Source of the DNA: a virus
Reading direction: 5' to 3' (one strand)
Length of the DNA: 27,576 bases
Virus record (IMG/VR): IMGVR_UViG_3300047328_000111
Span: 1-27,576 of that record
The position numbers and the translations under genes are program-made. How positions within the stretch are numbered: the first letter of the stretch is position 1; the number at the start of each line of letters is the position of its first letter. Below the pieces are notes generated by a model. That model was not told the DNA's origin and did not search any database. It saw nothing but the letters and a program-made list of their open reading frames with translations. Of this stretch, positions 22,932 to 27,576 are shown piece by piece.

Positions 22932-23459
22932 TTAACGCGAACCCTTGCGCGAACCCTTGCCGCGCGGTGCATCATCGGCGGGCTGCTGCATGGCCGCGTC
23001 CAGAGACGGAGTGGAGCCCGGCGGCAGTTCCGTACCGACTTCAGCGGTACCGGCCTGCACCGTGCTGATCACTTTCGGCTGTTCGTCCGAAGCGATCTGG
23101 ACCACGGTCACACGACCGCCCGGCTCGATGACCAAGGCCTGCAGCTCGCCTGCAGCCAGCGCCTTCTGCACCTGCTCATCGGTGACATATTCGGTCGGCA
23201 GACGCAGATTCGAACCGCTGTTGTCGATCGGCGCACCGGGATAGCTCCACACGTGGCCGAACCGCATCAGCTTTTCGTTGTCGGTCTTCATCGCGAGTTC
23301 GAGAACAGCGTCGTTCTCATTGGTCGCGGCTGCGGTCGGACCAGACTGCGGCGCGGCCTGCGCCGCCGCCGGAGCCGTGGTGGTGCCGCTGGCACCGCCG
23401 GTGCCCGCCGCAGCTGCGTTCGAATTCTGATTGTCGGTCTGTGTCTGAGTTTCAGGCAT
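22932..23459 (-). CDS. Ala/Thr-rich hypothetical head-region protein
   Basis: 175 residues from ATG 23459, with GAGGA 6 nt upstream; a start five codons earlier is less good. The first ~50 residues are low-complexity Gln/Thr/Asn/Ala (probably disordered). A folded segment runs about 50-125 with RFGHVWSYPGAPIDNSGSNLRLPTEYVTDEQVQKALAAGELQALVIEPGGRVTV, and the end is Pro/Ala then Lys/Arg/Gly. No family recognised. It lies between terminase and gpW, and the basic tail may touch DNA or other virion proteins. Confidence 0.65.
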   Translation of the reverse strand: MPETQTQTDNQNSNAAAAGTGGASGTTTAPAAAQAAPQSGPTAAATNENDAVLELAMKTDNEKLMRFGHVWSYPGAPIDNSGSNLRLPTEYVTDEQVQKALAAGELQALVIEPGGRVTVVQIASDEQPKVISTVQAGTAEVGTELPPGSTPSLDAAMQQPADDAPRGKGSRKGSR

Positions 23460-23470
23460 TTCCAGTCCTC

Positions 23471-25513
23471 TCATTTCAGCCAGCCGGTGCGGCGTGGCAG
23501 GAATTTTCCTCGCGAAGGCGGGCGCGGCGCACGCGGCGGCGTCGGATCGATCGATTGGTGTTCGCCCTCCGCCTGGGCGGAAGGTCCAGCATCATCCGTG
23601 AGCGAGAATTCAAGGGTGCGTTCGATACTGCGTGGCAGCGACCGCCGCACTGCGAGCGAGCCGACGAATGTGTCGAGCGCCTCGTTGCGTTTGCCTTCCG
23701 GACAAACCCAGACGGTGTATGGCTGACCGCCGCGGCGATGCGTTTCTCGGACTTCGACGGTCAGTTGCGAAAAGTAGTCCGGCCCGAAATTGTCCTGTGC
23801 CGGAAAATGGATGTAGCCAGGTTTGCGTTGCCCGGCTTCCGGCGGATTGATGCGAAGGCGGGCATAGACGGCATCCTTCGCGGCGTTCGTACCAATCTTC
23901 CAGAACGCGTCGTTCGTTTTTGATCGCGACGGCCGTGGCGTCCAGAGCGGGCCGGTCGCAAAACCCTTGGTCGGAAAGATACGACGCCGGCGGCGCGTGC
24001 GGCAGAACGCATAGACCTGCGCGCCGTGATGACCGCCGGTATCGATTCCGAACGCCGCGAAGCGCAGAAGCCGACCTTCCCTCGTTTTGAAGATGCGCTT
24101 CGTCAGCGCGTCGAGCTCTTTCCAGGCCGCTGGCTGCGCAGGATCCTGCTGAATGATTTCGTAGAGGAACGGCCATGCCTCTTCGTCGGCTCCCCACGCG
24201 ATGGCCTGCACTTCAAGACGGTCGCCCTGGACGTCCGCGAAGCCTGTGACCACCTGCACTTCATCGGGGAGATCGTCCGGCCCGTAATTCTCCGCTCGCG
24301 AGATGAGGCCGGTGCCATCCAGGCCTTCACGACCGCGCGGCTTCCACAGTTCGGCAAGCGCCGTATTCGTGAATTTGCGCAGCAGCTCCGCATCGTGGCG
24401 CGCATCTAGGAATTCGCGGACGATCTCGGCAAGGCGATGGCGCGCGGAATACAGCTTCGATACGACGAAGCCGGCATGTCCGTTATACGGCGCGGGCTTC
24501 TCACAGACCTTGCAATAGGCTCTACCCGCCGCAGTCCAGCGATCGGGAACACGAAGTTCTTCGCAACAGAAGAACTCTCGCGTCTGACGCCAACCCTTGT
24601 CCGAGCGATCAGCAAGCGCAGCGAGAGACGATTGCCGGTCACGTTCGCTCCACACGACGCCGCAGCTTTCGCACCGGATTGCCGCCGTATCGGCAAGGTG
24701 CTCGCCGCCTGGCCCCTTATCCCACGTGACGTGCGACCAGTTCAGAACCTGCTCATGACCGCAGTGCTGGCATGCGATGAAGCACTTTCGTCGATCACTC
24801 GCGGCATATTCGCGCCCGATGCGCGACGTTCCTTCTTCCGTCGGCGAGCACGCACGCGCGAATTTTGCGCGGCCAAGCGCATGATAAGTCGATGCGCGTT
24901 CTTCGCCGAGTTTGAGAGGGTCGCCTTCAGAACCCGCGCTCGGCGGGTACTTGTCGATTTCGTCAGCGAGAATGATCCGCTTCGGACGCGACGCAAGGTC
25001 GGTCGGAGAGTTCGCCCCGACGAAGTCAATGGCGCCGCCAGGATAGGCCTTATGCGTAACCGTGTTTTCACTGGTGCGGGACCGTGCCGGTTCGATCAGC
25101 TGCTTCAGGATCGGCGTCGCCGCAACCGTCGGCGCGAAGCGCTCTTTCGAAAAGCTCTCCGCAGCACCTTGCGTCGGCTGAATGAACAGGATCGGGCTCG
25201 GATCCTGATGGATGAAGTAGCATGCCGTGTTCAGCAGGAATTCCGTCTTCAGAACCTGCGTTGCAGCCATCACCGTGACGGTGTGCGTATCCCTTTCGGT
25301 AATCGCGAGCATCGGTCCGAGCGACACGGGCTGTGCGCTGGTCTTCCACTGGCCGGGGCTAGCCGATGTTCTGGCGGCAACGCGCCGATAGCGATCTGAC
25401 CACTCAACTACGTTCAGACGCGGCGGCGGCTTCAGAGCCTGCCGGGCTCTCAGAAGTCGCCTCGCCAGTTCCTCGCGCCCGATCGGTGAGGGCATCGGGG
25501 TCATGGAGTTCAT
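23471..25513 (-). CDS. Terminase large subunit, GpA family
   Basis: 680 residues from ATG 25513, preceded by AGAGG at 6 nt; earlier in-frame ATG at 25534 also exists. It overlaps the small-subunit gene by 110 nt. Seen motifs: ATQVLKTEF (about 84-92) as a Walker A-like loop, RPKRIILADEIDKYP (about 176-190) as Walker B, a zinc-finger-like set of Cys at about 248, 251, 281 and 284, and VVTGFADVQGDRLEVQAIAWG plus AAFGIDTGGHHGAQVYAFC in the C-terminal nuclease. Family knowledge: GpA-type terminases cut at a specific cos site and drive DNA into the prohead by ATP hydrolysis. Length is close to lambda gpA (641). Confidence 0.93.
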   Translation of the reverse strand: MNSMTPMPSPIGREELARRLLRARQALKPPPRLNVVEWSDRYRRVAARTSASPGQWKTSAQPVSLGPMLAITERDTHTVTVMAATQVLKTEFLLNTACYFIHQDPSPILFIQPTQGAAESFSKERFAPTVAATPILKQLIEPARSRTSENTVTHKAYPGGAIDFVGANSPTDLASRPKRIILADEIDKYPPSAGSEGDPLKLGEERASTYHALGRAKFARACSPTEEGTSRIGREYAASDRRKCFIACQHCGHEQVLNWSHVTWDKGPGGEHLADTAAIRCESCGVVWSERDRQSSLAALADRSDKGWRQTREFFCCEELRVPDRWTAAGRAYCKVCEKPAPYNGHAGFVVSKLYSARHRLAEIVREFLDARHDAELLRKFTNTALAELWKPRGREGLDGTGLISRAENYGPDDLPDEVQVVTGFADVQGDRLEVQAIAWGADEEAWPFLYEIIQQDPAQPAAWKELDALTKRIFKTREGRLLRFAAFGIDTGGHHGAQVYAFCRTRRRRRIFPTKGFATGPLWTPRPSRSKTNDAFWKIGTNAAKDAVYARLRINPPEAGQRKPGYIHFPAQDNFGPDYFSQLTVEVRETHRRGGQPYTVWVCPEGKRNEALDTFVGSLAVRRSLPRSIERTLEFSLTDDAGPSAQAEGEHQSIDPTPPRAPRPPSRGKFLPRRTGWLK

Positions 25514-25937
25514 GCAAGGCCTCTGCGATCTCATCGGCCAGGTGCGCTTCGATGTCCTCCCGCTCGCCGCCTACCAGCGAATCCGAAATTTTGCCCGGGA
25601 TGGCGAGAAGCCGTTCGCGAACGACCGCGTAGTCCCGTTCGACCTGCTTGCCGACCTCATCGACACTGACGACTTCGCCGCGTGCGATGGCGTTCTTGAT
25701 CGCGATGTTGTCGCGCTGTTCTAGCGTCAGGCTGACCTTCGCATCCGAAAGCCGCGCGTCGTTGTCGGCGCCACGGCCGGCGGCCATTTCGCGAAGGTGA
25801 CGGATGTAGGCGATGCGGACCGCATCAAGATCGTACTGACCCGGCGGCATGCGCTTGAAGACATCGGCTTCGATCAGCTCGCGAAACCGCCGCTCACCGA
25901 GATCGATATGCCGTGCCGCTTCAACCTGCGTCGCCAT
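25404..25937 (-). CDS. Terminase small subunit, Nu1-like
   Basis: 177 residues, ATG 25937; GAGGGGA about 9 nt upstream. The N-terminal winged-helix-like segment TQVEAARHIDLGERRFRELIEADVFKRMPPGQYDLDAVRIAYIRHLREMAAGRG is typical for Nu1-type small terminases that bind cosB repeats. A helical segment for oligomerisation follows (about 58-140), and the end is Ala/Glu/Ser-rich. Directly followed by the large subunit, with 110 nt overlap. The iterated motifs just upstream are candidate binding sites. Confidence 0.9.
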   Translation of the reverse strand: MATQVEAARHIDLGERRFRELIEADVFKRMPPGQYDLDAVRIAYIRHLREMAAGRGADNDARLSDAKVSLTLEQRDNIAIKNAIARGEVVSVDEVGKQVERDYAVVRERLLAIPGKISDSLVGGEREDIEAHLADEIAEALHELHDPDALTDRARGTGEATSESPAGSEAAAASERS

Positions 25938-25940
25938 CGA

Positions 25941-25976
25941 CCGGAGTCCCCTCTTTAGAACCGGAGTCCCCCCTCT
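25941..25976 (-). repeat. Iterated CCGGAGTCCCC motif, two copies, 20 bp apart
   Basis: Plus-strand copies start at 25941 and 25961, each followed by C-rich CTCT; a third copy, CGGAGTCCCC with a diverged flank, begins at 26140. The 20-bp period (about two helical turns) suits cooperative protein binding. The proximal copy also supplies the ribosome site of the terminase gene. Confidence 0.55.
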
Positions 25977-26170
25977 GAAAGCTGTCCAAACGCGCGGTTT
26001 CAGACGCGATTAGAAGCTTCATGGCGGGCCATTCCAGCGAGCCGCCGATCGCCGCTTTCGCTCTCCGCAGCGCGCCGGTGACGATTTGTGAGTCTCAGCG
26101 CCCTAAACGATTAGTGCTGCAATAACAGCGGGTTGGTGGCGGAGTCCCCTATAGAAAATCTAGCGCTGCG

Positions 26171-26214
26171 CACCCCCCGGGGTCGCGCGTTCCCCGTTTG
26201 GCACCCCCCTAGGG
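26171..26214. repeat. Paired CACCCCCC palindromes, possible cos nick region
   Basis: CACCCCCCGGGG (26171-26182) and CACCCCCCTAGGGG (26202-26214 with its preceding base) share the first eight bases and have self-complementary cores. They sit about 230 bp before the small-terminase gene. GC-rich palindromes are known at several phage cohesive ends, but this is only a location-based suggestion. Confidence 0.35.
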
Positions 26215-26248
26215 GAAGGACCCAGGGATTTTTTCGGGGTGATGCCGG

Positions 26249-26836
26249 TCATTTTCGACGGGTCCGCATGGCATTGACCATCGCCTTCGGGAAGTTGCGG
26301 TGCGCTTCTTCCTTCATCATGCGACGAAACTCAGGGATGAACGGGACATCGGGCCGCACAGTGGCCGACGTCTTGAATGCGTAGCGAAGGTGAAGCCTAC
26401 CACCCTGACCGACGAAGATGCCGTTCGACGTGATGCGCAGCGCCCGCTTCGGCGTGCGATCAATGATCGCGCGCGGCGTCTGGCTCTTGATCACACCGCG
26501 CGACGTGCGCCGCACCGAGCCCTTGGGAGGGATAGCCAGTCGCTTACGCGCCTTCTTCAGTCCGCCGTAAGCGTGCAGCTTCAGGTGACCACGGTTCAGT
26601 TCGTCGAATATCTCGACACGCAGGTTGCGCTTCGTCGCCTTCTCGATATGCAGCGAGGCACGAAGGAAGTTGCGGTTGCGCTGTTCGACGTAGCGCGGCC
26701 ACATATCCTTGACCATGAACTCGCGCGTCTGGAATGCCGCGCGCGACATCGCATTGGCCAGCGCAAACGGCACTTGATCAATCGCACCGTTCAGTTCGTA
26801 AGCCTTCCGCTCGAAGTCGCTGAGATCGAATTCCAT
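26249..26836 (-). CDS. Minor tail protein gpZ-like (tail completion)
   Basis: 195 residues from ATG 26836 with AGGGTGG a few nt upstream; an in-frame TTG seven codons earlier is less likely. MEFDLSDFERKAYELNGAIDQVPFALANAMSRAAFQTRE at the N-terminus, a very basic middle (many Arg/Lys), and AFKTSATVRPDVPFIPEFRRMMKEEAHRNFPKAMVNAMRTRRK at the end have the layout of lambda gpZ and Mu-like virion-morphogenesis proteins. Those join the tail to the head. Unusually it lies before the terminase rather than beside the tail genes. Homology is by pattern only. Confidence 0.55.
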   Translation of the reverse strand: MEFDLSDFERKAYELNGAIDQVPFALANAMSRAAFQTREFMVKDMWPRYVEQRNRNFLRASLHIEKATKRNLRVEIFDELNRGHLKLHAYGGLKKARKRLAIPPKGSVRRTSRGVIKSQTPRAIIDRTPKRALRITSNGIFVGQGGRLHLRYAFKTSATVRPDVPFIPEFRRMMKEEAHRNFPKAMVNAMRTRRK

Positions 26837-26854
26837 CGCCGCCACCCTGAAATG

Positions 26855-26880
26855 CAAAACGCCCGGAAATGATCCGGGCG
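26855..26880 (-). terminator. Intrinsic terminator/hairpin before gpZ-like gene
   Basis: On the minus strand CGCCCGGA pairs with TCCGGGCG around a TCATT loop (8 bp, perfect) and is followed by TTTTG. It lies about 65 nt after the stop of the partial upstream gene and 23 nt before the gpZ-like ATG. A good terminator for the upstream gene, or an RNA element for the downstream one. Confidence 0.65.
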
Positions 26881-26946
26881 CAATTTGGCGACTTACAATT
26901 ACGACCGATAGTGCACGAAATTCGAGTCGTCAACGCGACGGCGAGC

Positions 26947-27576
26947 TTATCCCCCGGCAAGACTGCGATGGCGCCCTTTCCAGCCGCGCTCCGGCTTCTC
27001 ACGGTTCGGACCGCGCGTCCCGCCATTGCCGTCATCGTAGAGAATTTCGATTTCCTTTTCGTCGTGCGACCATGTCGAACGCTCATAGACGTGACCGCGA
27101 AGCTTCCGCCGGTCGGGCTGATCCGGCCCGAAGTGCAGGAACGCCAGAATTTCGGCGCCGACGCGCACCATGCCGAGCCGATCCGCCTCGATATCCCGAT
27201 CAGCGATGACCAGCTGATCGATGGCGGAGATCGCGGCGCGCGCATAGGCATCGCCGACGCTTTTCCCTTCACCAAGCTTCACCTTGTCCCCGATGCTCAG
27301 CAGCGCTTCACGGTTGCGGTTGAAATCGGCGATGTAGTCGCGGGCCTGCTTGTCCGTCAGTTCCCGCACATTCAGTCCGATCCCGCGCGCCTGCAGAAAG
27401 TCGAGCGCCTGCGGTCTGTCCTTTGGCGTCGCCCGCACCCAGCGCTCCCGGCCAACGACCTCGGCGTATTTCGACAGCGCGGCATGCTGCCGTTCCGTCA
27501 GCCCGTTGCCGCCATCGCGATACGGCAGCCCGAGAATGCGCGCCACTTTGAGCGGGCTCTTGTAGGCATTCTCCGC
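26947..27576 (-). CDS. Partial hypothetical protein cut by window edge
   Basis: The frame stays open to the right-hand edge (reading ...AENAYKSPLKVARILGLPYRDG); a GTG at 27546 is possible as a start but the sequence before it looks equally coding, so the N-terminus is probably missing. At least 209 residues are visible. They are hydrophilic, with a helical middle (ARDYIADFNRNREALLSIGDKVKLGEGKSVGDAYARAAISAIDQLV) and an Arg/Gly/Lys-rich C-terminal tail. TAA stop at 26947. No family recognised. It is followed by a terminator, so it may belong to a different transcription unit from the head genes. Confidence 0.6.
   Translation of the reverse strand, partial: AENAYKSPLKVARILGLPYRDGGNGLTERQHAALSKYAEVVGRERWVRATPKDRPQALDFLQARGIGLNVRELTDKQARDYIADFNRNREALLSIGDKVKLGEGKSVGDAYARAAISAIDQLVIADRDIEADRLGMVRVGAEILAFLHFGPDQPDRRKLRGHVYERSTWSHDEKEIEILYDDGNGGTRGPNREKPERGWKGRHRSLAGG

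Larger units (their letters stand above)
25938..26248 (-). other. Non-coding region before terminase; candidate cos/pac site
   Basis: No credible gene in 311 bp. It contains three copies of GGGGACTCCG (minus-strand reading), two of them within 40 bp of the small-terminase start, and two CACCCCCC-led palindromes at 26171-26184 and 26202-26214 (cores CCCCGGGG and CCCCTAGGGG). Nu1/GpA-type packaging systems have their cut and binding repeats immediately before the small-terminase gene, so this is the expected position. No firm promoter was identified. Confidence 0.4.

Noticed and set aside
23761-25399. Plus-strand and alternative-frame openings across the terminase gene
   Set aside because: Overlap Walker, zinc-finger and nuclease motifs of the GpA gene; shadow frames.
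26090-26170. Possible tRNA 3' end or attachment site (GGTTGG...GTCCCC)
   Set aside because: No cloverleaf could be formed and no second copy or integrase is in the window.

Overview
The window is the late (structural and lysis) half of a tailed, contractile-tailed bacteriophage or prophage. It is GC-rich, and the protein families (3TM holin of the gene-transfer-agent type, ClpP/capsid fusion, DUF2190 cement, Nu1/GpA terminase) point to an alphaproteobacterial host, although no host gene, integrase, attachment site or transposase is visible to confirm the host or integrated state. Almost every gene is on the minus strand, so the map reads from right (27.5 kb) to left (1 bp). Genes are packed with ATGA/TGATG overlaps, which indicates translational coupling. 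The one clear exception is a plus-strand gene at 12747-13253.

Layout in transcription order. 27576-26249: an unrecognised gene cut by the window edge, then a lambda gpZ-like minor tail/tail-completion gene. 26248-25938: a 311-bp non-coding stretch with iterated GGGGACTCCG motifs and two CACCCCCC-led palindromes just before the terminase, the best candidate for a packaging (cos/pac) site. 25937-18296: a lambda-type head module: Nu1-like small terminase, GpA-like large terminase, an Ala/Thr-rich unknown, gpW, gpB-type portal, a ClpP-protease/major-capsid fusion with a strong internal start, DUF2190 capsid cement and an FII-type joining protein. 18299-7677: a Mu-type contractile tail module: tail terminator-like protein, DUF2635, sheath, tube, assembly chaperone with a T7 slippery -1 frameshift site, tape measure with a lysozyme domain, DNA-circularisation protein split into two coupled genes, then baseplate proteins gp44-gp48. 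The plus-strand gene sits between the tape measure and the split gene.

7639-3251: host-recognition module: collar-domain tail fibre, fibre-assembly-like protein, a second fibre with 30-residue repeats, a collagen-like/Gly-rich tip protein, then a 2-oxoglutarate/Fe(II) oxygenase resembling prolyl hydroxylases, a cupin and a small unknown. 3177-1: lysis module: secreted NlpC/P60-like hydrolase, small membrane protein, GH19 endolysin with a C-terminal membrane anchor, membrane protein, 3TM holin, spanin-like TM/coiled-coil protein and a small unknown.

The most notable possibilities are: (1) a phage prolyl-hydroxylase-like enzyme encoded directly after a protein rich in X-Pro-Gly triplets, suggesting a hydroxylated collagen-like receptor-binding tip; (2) a nested start that would give protease-free capsid protein from the fusion gene; (3) an antisense, signal-peptide-bearing cargo gene fitted with 1-2 nt to spare between two late genes; (4) three GC hairpins each lying 21-23 nt before a start codon.
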